From: Chlorobiaceae bacterium
Lineage (GTDB): Bacteria > Bacteroidota > Chlorobiia > Chlorobiales > Chlorobiaceae
Assembly: GCA_013334225.1 (NCBI GenBank)
Contig: JAAXXY010000031.1
Coordinates: 1 to 32,078, forward strand
Direction: 5' to 3'
Length of the DNA stretch: 32,078 nt
Shown here in pieces: positions 1-8,448 of this stretch (the first letter of the stretch is position 1; every line of letters begins with the position of its first letter). A program made the position numbers and the translations under genes. The notes beneath the pieces were generated by a model that was not told the DNA's origin, searched no databases, and worked only from the letters and a program-made list of their open reading frames with translations.

Positions 1-367
1 TCCGCTCGGCCCAGGCCTCATCGAAAGAGACCCCCTTGGTCGACAGCATATCGTCGATCTTCACCGGAGGCGAACCCATCTGGTAGAAATGGCCCTCCTG
101 GCAGAAATCTTCCGCGCTCAGCCCGGCCAGGGGAGCGCCGAAAGTCTGGAGCACACCAAGAAGGGCCTCCACATTACCCATGTCCCGGGCAATCCACAGA
201 TCGACATTGCTGGTGTAACGTTGCGCGGAATAGAGCATCACTGCGCACCCTCCGAAAACAAGGTACCTCACCCTGCCCGCGTCAAGCAGCCCGAGGAACT
301 CGACGACGTCAGGCCTCGCCAGCACCGACTCCCTGATATTGTCCTTCATTTCAGGCATGCTTGACAT
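1..367 (-). CDS. Nucleotidyltransferase-fold protein, 3' end cut by window edge
   Basis: The reading frame runs off the left edge, so only the N-terminal 122 or so residues are visible. After a short helical lead-in there is a stretch around residues 33-57 with a Gly-Gly pair (VFGGCAVMLYS), then RYTSNVDLWI. This is the pattern of small nucleotidyltransferase-fold proteins (MNT/AbiEii-like), in which GG and a later DxD-type motif form the active site. Here the first acidic residue of the DxD pair is Asn (NVD), so catalysis may be altered. Start choice is uncertain: ATG codons in one frame lie at 367, 358 and 349, and none has a clear ribosome site. It lies about 107 nt beyond the end of the deacetylase-like gene on the same strand. 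It is not an obvious part of the glycan pathway and may be a flanking toxin-like or orphan gene. Confidence 0.6.
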   Translation of the reverse strand, partial: MSSMPEMKDNIRESVLARPDVVEFLGLLDAGRVRYLVFGGCAVMLYSAQRYTSNVDLWIARDMGNVEALLGVLQTFGAPLAGLSAEDFCQEGHFYQMGSPPVKIDDMLSTKGVSFDEAWAER

Positions 368-474
368 TCTGCAACAGAAGAAGGTGCGATGGAGCGTCCT
401 TTCGTCATCTCTTGTTATGCTTACGTTCTGGTATGTTTTCCATTGACGGAATCAGGCATCATCTTACGGGACCA

Positions 475-1410
475 TTATGAAGAGCCGCCGCTCCTGATTT
501 TCTGCAGCAGCCACTTCCAGCTCAACCGGTCATGCTCCTGTTTCGAAATCGCCTTTCCGCCGTTTTTCTCCAGCAGATAATCGAGCACTTCGCTCAGGGG
601 GACAAACCAGCCATTCTTTTGGGCAAGGTATTCCATGGTTTCGACGAACCGGGGCTCGATGGTTCCGTCCGGACGCACGAAACCATGGGCGAAATGGGTA
701 TACATGATGCACAGCCCTCCTTCAGTGACAAGCCTGTCGATACTCCTCCTGTTCAATACGGCACAGAACTGCCTGAAATCATGTCCATCGCATGATGCAA
801 ACCACAGGTTCGCTTCGGGAGTCTCAGGATTGTAATAGGGCATTTCCGGACATACCTTCAGCGTATTGAGCTCGTTAAAAGTGAAATTCCTGATATACTT
901 CACATGCTTTTTCAGCAGATCACCCCAGTAATATTCCGAGTCATGGTCATGGCCAACATACCGTCTGTCGTTATGCATCCTCGTCAGGGCCCTGTAGATT
1001 ATTTTCGGTGGTCCCGTCAAGCGCCTCGAAGCCCAATACACTGAATCACGGGTATTGGTGTGGTTGGCAAAGGCAAACTGCCGGCTGCCGAATATCCTGA
1101 TAAACGTCTCAATCCCCTTTATGGTCTGATCACGGGTGGACGATGCGCTTGAGGTATTATGCAATGCGATTTCAAACCCGTCGGCCTGCAACCGGAGAAG
1201 CCAGTCGCAGTACTCCGGATCTTCGACGGTCGAGCCGTCATTGGTCGGCTCCTCATTCGCGGCAGCAACTCTTACCCAACAGGACTTTGTCGTCCTGAAC
1301 CCCAAACGCTCGAGCATATCGTATACCGGCTTTGTATTGCTTATCACCGATGAATCCGTGTCATCGAATACGGTGAATGCAAATGCTCTTCCTTCAGGCC
1401 AGGGAATCAT
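475..1410 (-). CDS. Divergent polysaccharide deacetylase-like protein (NodB-fold)
   Basis: This is a 311-residue protein with no signal peptide or membrane segment that I can see. The N-terminus (FAFTVFDDTDSS, residues 10-21) matches the NodB/CE4 core, where a double Asp near the N-terminus supplies the base and a metal ligand. The second core motif appears at residues 79-90 (FEIALHNTSSAS). CE4 enzymes normally read HxxxH or HSxxH there; here His84 is kept but the partner position is Ser88. A role in trimming N-acetyl groups from the glycan, or in another hydrolytic step on sugars, would fit its place at the 3' end of the locus, but the altered metal site makes activity uncertain. The ATG at 1410 is used; a 14-bp palindrome lies just upstream (1435-1448). 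Confidence 0.7.
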   Translation of the reverse strand: MIPWPEGRAFAFTVFDDTDSSVISNTKPVYDMLERLGFRTTKSCWVRVAAANEEPTNDGSTVEDPEYCDWLLRLQADGFEIALHNTSSASSTRDQTIKGIETFIRIFGSRQFAFANHTNTRDSVYWASRRLTGPPKIIYRALTRMHNDRRYVGHDHDSEYYWGDLLKKHVKYIRNFTFNELNTLKVCPEMPYYNPETPEANLWFASCDGHDFRQFCAVLNRRSIDRLVTEGGLCIMYTHFAHGFVRPDGTIEPRFVETMEYLAQKNGWFVPLSEVLDYLLEKNGGKAISKQEHDRLSWKWLLQKIRSGGSS

Positions 1411-1434
1411 GACCTTACAATGAAAATGTTGCTG

Positions 1435-1448
1435 CTTCTCATGAGAAG
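1435..1448. repeat. 14-bp perfect palindrome upstream of the deacetylase-like gene
   Basis: CTTCTCATGAGAAG is identical to its reverse complement. It lies 25 nt upstream of the start codon at 1410, inside the 281-nt gap after the aminotransferase gene. It has no loop and no T-run, so it is not a terminator. A regulator operator is possible but a chance palindrome cannot be excluded. Confidence 0.35.
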
Positions 1449-1691
1449 GCTTTAGCCAATCTGTTCTGATTTATACCCGATCATCCGCCACCCGACACAT
1501 AGTTTCTGCCCTTCATTCCTTCGACAATCGACAATTTCCCTGATGTTGACCCTGCCGTCTCACTGCAACCTTAACGATATGCCATGGTCCGATTTGAGTT
1601 CAATGGCAGCATTCATTGGCATCTCAAAACCGGCTCCGGCCAGAAACTCTCAGGCCTCGTGACCGGCAGCGATACCTATGAAAATGCTGCT

Positions 1692-2954
1692 TCAGGTCGA
1701 CCCCGCTTTACCAACCGCATCCCGCCATTGGGTTTCCAGAGGACGGGCCCGCTCAGCGAAATCCAACGTTTTCCTGACATTTACCACGCCGGAGCCAACA
1801 ACCTCCCGCAATACGCGACAGGTCTTTTCTATATGCTCCACTTCAAGCGTTGGATGCACAAGGAACATCAGGCTGGTTTCGCCAAGCTCCTTCGCAACAG
1901 GAAGGCGCCCGGCAGGCCTGCAACCCATGCCGTCAAAAGCCTTTTCCAGATATATCTCCGAACAGGACCCTGAATAACAAGGGACCCCCAGATCATTGAT
2001 TTCTGCCATGATCCTGTCGCGGCTCCATCCGGGCTTCAAGGCCGCCGGGTCTATAAACACATAGCATTTATAGGCGGCATGATCAGCCCAGTCGGGGATC
2101 GCCGGGACACGCAGTCCCGGAATCTTTCGGGCTGCCGCCCATATCCGTTGAGCGTTCGCCTGTCGCCTGGCTTTCCACTCAGGCATTTTCTGCAACTGCA
2201 TCCTGCCGATCGCAGCCTGCATTTCAAGCATGCGGCAGTTCGAACCAAATGACTCATGCACCCAGCGAAAACCCGGCGGATGATGTTGTTCATAAACAGC
2301 TTTCCAGGATTTACCATGGTCCTTATACGCCCATATCCTTGACCACAAATCCTGATCATTGGTTGTGACGATACCTCCCTCGCCACCGGTAGTCATAATC
2401 TTGTCCTGGCAAAAAGACCAGGCTGCAACATCTCCAATTGAACCTACCGACCGTCCTCTATAACGGGCTCCGTGTGCCTGGGCACAATCCTCAACCACAA
2501 AAAGTCCATGCTTTTTTGCCAATTGCATGACCGGGTCCATATCGCACGGCATACCTGCAAGATGGACACAGATAAGAGCTTTTGTCCGGAGAGTCAAGAC
2601 CTTTTGTATCGTCTCCGCCGTAATATTCTGGCTATCGCGATCTATGTCGGCAAATACCGGTACTGCGCCAACAGCAACAATACATGATGCCGAAGCGATA
2701 AAAGTGCGCGATGTGACCACGACTTCATCACCGTTGCCAACGCCCAGGGCCCTCAGCGCGATTTCAAGCGCCAGGGTACCATTGGCAAGAGATACGGCGT
2801 ACTTGCAATCGGCCCATGCTGCAAACTCCTTTTCAAATTCACGACATTCCTGACCGGTCCAGTAATTGACCTTGTTGGACAAGAGGACTCGACTGACGGC
2901 AACAGCCTCTTCCCGGGCGTAATGAGGCCATGAAGGAAATGGAGTATTTAACAT
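1692..2954 (-). CDS. DegT/DnrJ/EryC1/StrS-family PLP sugar aminotransferase
   Basis: This 420-residue protein has the full fold-type-I layout of sugar aminotransferases that convert a nucleotide-linked keto-sugar to an amino sugar, normally with glutamate as donor. Visible marks are the substrate/PLP loop LANGTLAL (56-63), the Asp of VVEDCAQAHGA that contacts the pyridine nitrogen (D156), and the Schiff-base lysine in FCQDKIMTTGGEGG (K185). The N-terminal FPSWP plus the YWTG block (31-34) is typical of the branch found in exopolysaccharide clusters. Its natural partner in this window is the 4,6-dehydratase at 26166-28268, together giving a 4-amino-4,6-dideoxy-HexNAc precursor; that pairing is inferred. 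The start is the ATG at 2954. Length is slightly above the usual 370-400, with a longer C-terminal tail. Confidence 0.92.
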   Translation of the reverse strand: MLNTPFPSWPHYAREEAVAVSRVLLSNKVNYWTGQECREFEKEFAAWADCKYAVSLANGTLALEIALRALGVGNGDEVVVTSRTFIASASCIVAVGAVPVFADIDRDSQNITAETIQKVLTLRTKALICVHLAGMPCDMDPVMQLAKKHGLFVVEDCAQAHGARYRGRSVGSIGDVAAWSFCQDKIMTTGGEGGIVTTNDQDLWSRIWAYKDHGKSWKAVYEQHHPPGFRWVHESFGSNCRMLEMQAAIGRMQLQKMPEWKARRQANAQRIWAAARKIPGLRVPAIPDWADHAAYKCYVFIDPAALKPGWSRDRIMAEINDLGVPCYSGSCSEIYLEKAFDGMGCRPAGRLPVAKELGETSLMFLVHPTLEVEHIEKTCRVLREVVGSGVVNVRKTLDFAERARPLETQWRDAVGKAGST

Positions 2955-3096
2955 TTTGCTTATTTCTATTCTGAGTGGAGAGGCAGCTGGACCTGAGACC
3001 GATTGAAGAACCGTTATGATGAGTGACCGGCCGGATAAGCGATCCTATTGTGACCGGCGATGAAGATGAAACCGTATGTTATTTCGCATTCAACGA

Positions 3097-3786
3097 TTAA
3101 GCGTAGCGCATCGCCTCATGCTGCATCCGTTTGTGAAAGGCCTCTATGTCAAGGCCAAGCAGACGATCCAACCCGATAAAGCTTGAAAATGAGGGTAATA
3201 TTGTTGCCACTATATACCCGACATCTCGAAAAACCGTACAAGTCTCCATATATTCACGATTAATGCGCATCTTTTCCGGATAGATCACCTCGTCGTTGAA
3301 CGCTTTTTTGTTTTCTGCCATTGAAATCAATCGCTCTTCATTTCGAAACAGTATTGTCGCAGGGCCGGTGATACCCGGGAGCAGGTCAAGAATCCTTCGA
3401 TCTTCTCCCGTCAACTGATCAGCATACCCCGGCACATCAGGACGCGGTCCAACGAGAGACATGTTCCCGGCAAGGACGTTCCACAACTGAGGAAGTTCAT
3501 CAAGTTTATAGCGTCTCAGCGCCCTGCCGACCCTGGTTATCCTGGAATCCCCATGCGCCGTTATGCTGCCTTGTTCATGCGCATCGACAATCATCGTCCT
3601 GAATTTAATGCAACGGAACAGGCGTCCGTGCCGGCCTACCCTGCTCTGCATGAATAAAACCGGCCCTGGAGAAGTAAGACGCACTACGATTGCGACTGCG
3701 ACTAAAACAGGAGAAAATATGATAAGCCCAATCACGGAGCCTGCAATATCAAGGAGTCTTTTTTGAATAATGCTTTTTTTCAGCAA
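3097..3786 (-). CDS. Initiating phosphoglycosyl transferase (bacterial sugar transferase, PglC/WcaJ C-terminal type)
   Basis: It transfers a sugar-1-phosphate from a UDP-sugar to undecaprenyl phosphate at the inner membrane, the first committed step in making the lipid-linked repeat unit. The 229-residue length is the small single-domain form. The order is a basic N-terminus, one re-entrant hydrophobic segment (about 12-36), the KFRTM block (61-65), then DELPQLWNVL with the catalytic Asp-Glu pair (96-97), and GPRP (113-116). The longest frame opens with TTG at 3786; no ATG or GTG exists between it and the upstream in-frame stop, so TTG is the likely start. Given the dehydratase and aminotransferase in the locus, the donor may be a UDP-diacetamido-dideoxy sugar as for PglC, but a hexose donor is equally possible on sequence alone. 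Confidence 0.93.
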   Translation of the reverse strand: MLKKSIIQKRLLDIAGSVIGLIIFSPVLVAVAIVVRLTSPGPVLFMQSRVGRHGRLFRCIKFRTMIVDAHEQGSITAHGDSRITRVGRALRRYKLDELPQLWNVLAGNMSLVGPRPDVPGYADQLTGEDRRILDLLPGITGPATILFRNEERLISMAENKKAFNDEVIYPEKMRINREYMETCTVFRDVGYIVATILPSFSSFIGLDRLLGLDIEAFHKRMQHEAMRYA

Positions 3787-3836
3787 TACCGATATGATCT
3801 CATAGAGGTTACCGAATAAGTCTCACGTCAATACCA

Positions 3837-4661
3837 TTACACAAAATCATTTCTATATTTTGCCACAACAGAGTTTTTTTCAGGAAAAATGCGCACCAGC
3901 ATTGGCTTATAATAATAATTATATATCCCGCGTATAATATAGCGGACAAATATTACAATATTCTCTCTTATTGATAAATCAAATCCAGAAACAACATGGT
4001 AAAACTTCACCAGTTGCTCTCTCTTATTTGCAGTGCGTCGCGATGGGGTATAAATGGCACATGGCTTGTTATATGCTCCATACCTGAATCCCGACAACCC
4101 AGCCAACCTTGCCCATAAATCAGTATCCTGACTAAACATTATATCTTTAAAACAATGTTCACCGAGCAAATCGGCTGTCACAAGGATTGTCGATGTATTC
4201 ACACTTGTATTACATAGCATATCGATTGTAGAACTGATTTTTTGCTGAGGCATAGTCGCCTGCTCGCGCCCTTCATATTGATAACCGCCCACGACAAAGT
4301 TTGATCCATCCTGAATGAGTCGTATCTGCCCCGACAACTTACCGGGAAGCCAATAATCGTCTGCATCCAAAAAGGCGATCAAGCTGCCTTTCGATGCCTT
4401 CATCGCGACATTACGTGCGCCGCCAGGGCCTTTCTTACCTGTATTTCCAACAATTCTGGTAACCATATTTGAATCATCAGAAAGCGCTGATCGTATTTGT
4501 TCTTCGGAAAGAGAGCTATCATTCCCTATTATTACTTCACACGAATAACCCAAAGGCATTTCCTGCGACAATACCGATTGGACAGTTCGCTCTATCAAAT
4601 CAATTTCCCTGTAAAAAGGAATAATTACCGATACTAATCCAGGCTCTTTCACAACGCTCAT
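3837..4661 (-). CDS. Family 2 glycosyltransferase
   Basis: A 274-residue GT-A enzyme. It opens with LVSVIIPFYREIDLI (9-23), the standard N-terminal strand of GT2, continues with the nucleotide-binding Asp in IIGNDSS (D48), and has the metal-binding DAD triplet in AFLDADDYW (99-101). The C-terminal part after residue 200 is rich in basic and aromatic residues and may sit against the membrane. It adds one sugar to the growing lipid-linked unit; donor and linkage cannot be read from the sequence. The gene is clearly richer in A and T than its neighbours, including long AT runs near its 3' end, which suggests recent acquisition. Gaps of 50 and 210 nt flank it, and no hairpin of note is seen in either. 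Confidence 0.9.
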   Translation of the reverse strand: MSVVKEPGLVSVIIPFYREIDLIERTVQSVLSQEMPLGYSCEVIIGNDSSLSEEQIRSALSDDSNMVTRIVGNTGKKGPGGARNVAMKASKGSLIAFLDADDYWLPGKLSGQIRLIQDGSNFVVGGYQYEGREQATMPQQKISSTIDMLCNTSVNTSTILVTADLLGEHCFKDIMFSQDTDLWARLAGLSGFRYGAYNKPCAIYTPSRRTANKREQLVKFYHVVSGFDLSIRENIVIFVRYIIRGIYNYYYKPMLVRIFPEKNSVVAKYRNDFV

Positions 4662-4871
4662 TATTATATTTTTTCAAAACAATTATCACACTGTGCCAAG
4701 CCGAACAACTTAAAGAGCATAATCGGGCCTGAACATCATCCATCCAATATCATATGCCAGGAAAACACTTTAACTCAAACTACCACTCATCAAAACAGCT
4801 CCGGATAATGATCGCACGTCAACTGCACAATAAATCAATGGAGTTATAGAGCGGATCAGAGTCGGGAAACA

Positions 4872-6749
4872 TCAAGCCAATCCTGATATGAACGGGCTGT
4901 ATCGCCGGAGCCAGATCTCAAGCCCCAAGGGATTGAATATTTCCCTGAAGTAGATCGTCCCTTTTTCCGGTTCCTGCGCCACATATTTCCTGTAAAGCTC
5001 CAGCAAAGCCCTCCTGTTCATGAATCCGAGCCTGAATATGTATGCGTCCTCATGAAAGTATCGCCCCAGGATGTCGTCATGCAGCTCATTTTTCAACCAC
5101 TCGCCCTGGGGATTGATGAAACCTTTCTTGTCCTTTCGCCATACGATCTCTGCCGGCAGGAACGGTTCCATCGCGCACCGCAGCGAATACTTTGTCCAAC
5201 CGTTATTCAGTTTGTATTCAGCCGGTGCCGTGATGAGCATCTCGATCATTTGGGGGTCAAGAAACGGAAGGCGGATCTCGCGAGACCATGCCATCGACAT
5301 CCGATCCTCAGTATGATTGAGCGTCGGTACGGACAGGCTGGTCAGATCGAGCAGTTGCCGGTCGTTGAGTGATGCCTTTTTGTCCAGGCCGACCCGGATC
5401 GTGGATATTTCGTTCAATGCTGGACCGTATGTATGATCGCTCCGTGATCTGAGAATGGCTGGAAGGTAGCGCTTCGCCTCTGCCCAGTTGAACTGGTTGA
5501 TGATAGTCCGGTTATGGAGGAATTGAGCCATTACAGTTGATGCCCTGGCAAAGTGACGATCCCTCAGCAAACCCTGTACATAAAACCCAAGATACTTGCG
5601 ATATCCGCAAAGCAGTTCATCTGCGCCCTGACCGCTCAATATGACCGTGATGCCCTGATTTCTCGCCTCCCGCATCAACAGGTAATGTGCGATATAGGAG
5701 AAACTGCTGATCGGCGCGTCCATGAACCATGTCGCCTGCTCCATGTGTTCGAATATCTCTTCGGGTCTCTGGTTCAGGCGGACCTTGGTCACCTCCCAAT
5801 CGAGATGACGAACCACCGAATCAATAAATGGCGATTCATCGAAACGGGCATCGTCGCTGACTGCCGAAAGCAGCTTGAGATTATCGGCGCCAATATATTT
5901 GGCCGCACCTGCGATGGATGAAGAGTCCAATCCTCCGGAGAGTAAAATTCCCACCGGCACATCGCTTCTCAACCGATATCTGACGCTCCTGAAAAACACA
6001 TCGCGAAGCTGGTCGACAAATGCGGGAAATCCGATTCCGTCCCTGATTTCCTGGGAGCACACCCAGTATGGGCTCTCCGTGTATTGAAGTTCTGGTGAAT
6101 CGAGCCCTACGGTCAGTATTACCCCGGGCGTCAACAGATCGATGCCGTTGAACATCGTCTTGTGTGATATATCCAGCAATCCGAACTCAAGGAACTCGAG
6201 AATGACCCGGGGATTGAGCGATTGGGGTTCGTCCAGCATGGTCAGCATCGTTTTCAGCTCTGACGAAAAGTACATGCGTTGGCCCCTGACAGCATAGTAT
6301 AAAGGCTTTTCACCCGTCCTGTCGCGTGACAGATGGATGTTCCTGTTCCTTTGATCGACCCATGCGAACGCCCACATGCCGTTGAGTTTCGGAAGCGTTG
6401 CCTTGATGCCCCAATACTCCAGTCCCCTGAGCAGGACTTCGGTATCCGAATGGCCGTCAAAATGGACACCGTCAACCTCCAGCTCGGCCCTTAATTCGAC
6501 AAAGTTGTATATCTCGCCGTTGAACACCAGAATCGAACCGGTTTGACGATGGATCATCGGCTGCGAGCCGGCCTCGCTCAGATCCAGAATCGACAGACGC
6601 TGATGGGCAAGAGCTACATGCCGCCCGCCTACCCCCCCCTGCCACTCGCCGAATCCGTCCGGGCCCCTGTGAGACTGGATGGAACAGGCTGATTCCCAGG
6701 CTTTCCTGCCTGTCAAACCCCTGCCTATAGTGCCTGCGATACCGCACAT
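4872..6749 (-). CDS. asnB: Asparagine synthase-type glutamine amidotransferase
   Basis: A 625-residue class II amidotransferase with both domains complete. The mature N-terminus begins Met-Cys-Gly-Ile, so Cys2 would be the nucleophile after Met removal. Glutaminase marks follow: RLSI (51-54), NGEIYN (77-82) and SDTEVL (101-106). The synthetase domain has the pyrophosphate loop SGGLDSSS (271-278). In free asparagine synthesis the acceptor is aspartate, but homologues in glycan loci (WbpS-like) amidate hexuronic acids. Since this locus also holds a UDP-HexNAc 6-dehydrogenase (23399-24697), amidation of a uronic acid is the likelier role here; that is inference. The start lies one base from the end of the next gene upstream (6751), so the two are probably translationally linked. 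Confidence 0.93.
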   Translation of the reverse strand: MCGIAGTIGRGLTGRKAWESACSIQSHRGPDGFGEWQGGVGGRHVALAHQRLSILDLSEAGSQPMIHRQTGSILVFNGEIYNFVELRAELEVDGVHFDGHSDTEVLLRGLEYWGIKATLPKLNGMWAFAWVDQRNRNIHLSRDRTGEKPLYYAVRGQRMYFSSELKTMLTMLDEPQSLNPRVILEFLEFGLLDISHKTMFNGIDLLTPGVILTVGLDSPELQYTESPYWVCSQEIRDGIGFPAFVDQLRDVFFRSVRYRLRSDVPVGILLSGGLDSSSIAGAAKYIGADNLKLLSAVSDDARFDESPFIDSVVRHLDWEVTKVRLNQRPEEIFEHMEQATWFMDAPISSFSYIAHYLLMREARNQGITVILSGQGADELLCGYRKYLGFYVQGLLRDRHFARASTVMAQFLHNRTIINQFNWAEAKRYLPAILRSRSDHTYGPALNEISTIRVGLDKKASLNDRQLLDLTSLSVPTLNHTEDRMSMAWSREIRLPFLDPQMIEMLITAPAEYKLNNGWTKYSLRCAMEPFLPAEIVWRKDKKGFINPQGEWLKNELHDDILGRYFHEDAYIFRLGFMNRRALLELYRKYVAQEPEKGTIYFREIFNPLGLEIWLRRYSPFISGLA

Positions 6750-6750
6750 A

Positions 6751-7710
6751 TCAATTCCTGACCAGCGATTCGTACAAGGCGAGAAGCTTCTCGCTCGAGC
6801 TCCTTATGTCCATCGGCTCCACATACTTCCTCAAATTGTCAGGACGCTTCATCTGCAAGACCTCGCAAAGATTCGCGGCCAGTTCTTCCGCATCCCGACG
6901 GCAGACCCTGCAGGATGGTTCCTGACTGGCGATATCGGCAAGATCGCTGACATCCGTGGATACGAACGGGAGGTTGCATGCCAGCGCCTCCTTGATCGAG
7001 TTCGGCCACCCTTCCGATTCGGAAGTACACAGGATAGCATCGCAGGAGCTCACGAATTCGGGCATTTTCGAATAGGGAATATCGTTTGCCGTGCACAGCA
7101 CGACGCCGTCGAGCCTGCTGTTTGCAAGTTCGATGACTTTTTTGCAGAGATCGTAACCTTTGATCGGATCCGCAAGTCTCTGGCTGGTGTACAACACCCT
7201 CTTTTCACCGTTTCTGATTGCGCGGCTATGATTTCGCGGCCACTGCCCAAGGTCGATCGGATCCGGCAAAACCATATATCTCAGTGAAGGATCGTACTCG
7301 GAGATACTTTTCTGCATTCTTTTCGATACCGAAATCACCACCGAAAAACTCGAGAGGCTCCTGCAGGTCAGCCATTTTGCAAGGCGAGTATGCAAGTAAT
7401 GAAAACCAACGGTGGACTTATGGATCTCCCAATCGTTTCCGCGCATCGTCAAAACCGTCGGTTTGTCGATAACGGCCGATGTCACATAGGCACAGGCAGA
7501 TCCGTACTGCGCGTGTACGACATCGAATCCGGATGCAATTTCCCTGAGATGCTTTCGCATCCTTGCGATCTGTTTCGGGGAACGAAGATTTCCCAGATAT
7601 TCCAGGTGCACATCTACGCCAACATCCTGCATACCTTTAGCGGACGTATACATAAACGATCCTACGTTCAGTCTCGTTGGATCAAAGTTATGTGGCCATA
7701 GCACTCGCAT
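6751..7710 (-). CDS. Family 4 glycosyltransferase (GT-B)
   Basis: About 319 residues, short for GT4 but with both Rossmann halves represented. The N-terminal half has FDVVHAQYG near residue 63 and TMRGNDWEIHKS, the acceptor-side pattern. The C-terminal half has AILCTSESEGWPNSIKEAL, the E-x7-E donor-binding block of retaining GT4 enzymes, followed by FVSTDVSDLADI. The frame extends to a GTG at 7713, but an ATG one codon further in (7710) has GGAG eight bases upstream and is the better start. It abuts the asparagine synthase-type gene with no spacer. It transfers one sugar during repeat-unit assembly on the cytoplasmic face; donor unknown. Confidence 0.9.
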   Translation of the reverse strand: MRVLWPHNFDPTRLNVGSFMYTSAKGMQDVGVDVHLEYLGNLRSPKQIARMRKHLREIASGFDVVHAQYGSACAYVTSAVIDKPTVLTMRGNDWEIHKSTVGFHYLHTRLAKWLTCRSLSSFSVVISVSKRMQKSISEYDPSLRYMVLPDPIDLGQWPRNHSRAIRNGEKRVLYTSQRLADPIKGYDLCKKVIELANSRLDGVVLCTANDIPYSKMPEFVSSCDAILCTSESEGWPNSIKEALACNLPFVSTDVSDLADIASQEPSCRVCRRDAEELAANLCEVLQMKRPDNLRKYVEPMDIRSSSEKLLALYESLVRN

Positions 7711-7785
7711 CACGACATCTCCATTTGTTTATCGGCCGGCAATACCTGAATGAAGTTCCAGCAATACTTCAATAACATGAGCACC

Positions 7786-8430
7786 TCAACTGACTTTTTT
7801 TGCGGGAGCACAAACAACTGTTGAATTCGGAGCAACGTCATGGGTGACCACGCTGCCTGCCCCGATAACCGAGTTCTTTCCGATCGTCACACCGTCAAGT
7901 ATCCTGGCGCCGGTACCTATCCACACATTATTCCCGATTTTAATTCCGCGCATGGTCAACCCGGAGTCCGTCAGCCGGAGTTGGTCTGAAGGCGGGACGT
8001 GATTGGCAGGAATAACGGTAACCGATGCAGCTATGCGAACATCGGAGCCTATTTCGATACCGCCGTGCCCATAGATTATCGAAAATGGATTGAGGCTTAC
8101 CCGGTCTCCTATCTTTATGTTCCCGCCGTAACTGAGTATCATCGAAAAAGGATGTATTTCACAATCCTTGCCGATCTCTATACTCGAATTCCGCTCTGCA
8201 CGAATCGTGGCTCTCATCGAGATCCACGATGTCGGACTTATCCTGAATCTTTTACCCCTCCATCTGGAGCGATAGGCAAGCGACCGCAAGATTTTTCTCG
8301 ACTGCCGATACATGCCTCTGGCAAACTCATACAACATGTCACCGTAAGTTTTATTCTTTGTTGAAGCGCCGGAATCATCAGTCGGCCTGGCCGGAGCCAT
8401 CTCCCCTGCAAAGGATTTTCCTGAACTCAT
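7786..8430 (-). CDS. Hexapeptide-repeat acyltransferase (left-handed beta-helix, WbbJ/CysE-like)
   Basis: 214 residues. From about residue 70 the chain shows the repeating [LIV]-G-x4 pattern of a left-handed beta-helix (IEIGKDCEI, IKIGDRVSL, IEIGSDVRI, IKIGNNVWIG, VTIGKNSVIGAGSVV). The loop ANHVPPSD contains the likely catalytic His, and the chain ends PAKKVS, matching the usual GxPAK close although slightly cut short. Such enzymes O- or N-acylate sugars, commonly from acetyl-CoA, in the cytoplasm. The first 65 residues are polar and basic and not part of the helix. It lies 18 nt after the GT4 gene at 8449. Because the locus also makes its own acyl carrier (13041-13733), this protein is a candidate to use an ACP-bound acyl group, which is speculative. 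Confidence 0.9.
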   Translation of the reverse strand: MSSGKSFAGEMAPARPTDDSGASTKNKTYGDMLYEFARGMYRQSRKILRSLAYRSRWRGKRFRISPTSWISMRATIRAERNSSIEIGKDCEIHPFSMILSYGGNIKIGDRVSLNPFSIIYGHGGIEIGSDVRIAASVTVIPANHVPPSDQLRLTDSGLTMRGIKIGNNVWIGTGARILDGVTIGKNSVIGAGSVVTHDVAPNSTVVCAPAKKVS

Positions 8431-8448
8431 CGGAACAATGACCGAGAC

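Noticed and set aside
3023..3058. GTGACCGGC occurring twice, 27 bases apart, between the aminotransferase and sugar transferase genes
   Set aside because: Nine bases is short, only two copies occur, and no further symmetry is seen.
5052..5921. Plus-strand frames opposite the AsnB-type gene
   Set aside because: They are shadows of a well-supported gene with all its family motifs on the minus strand.
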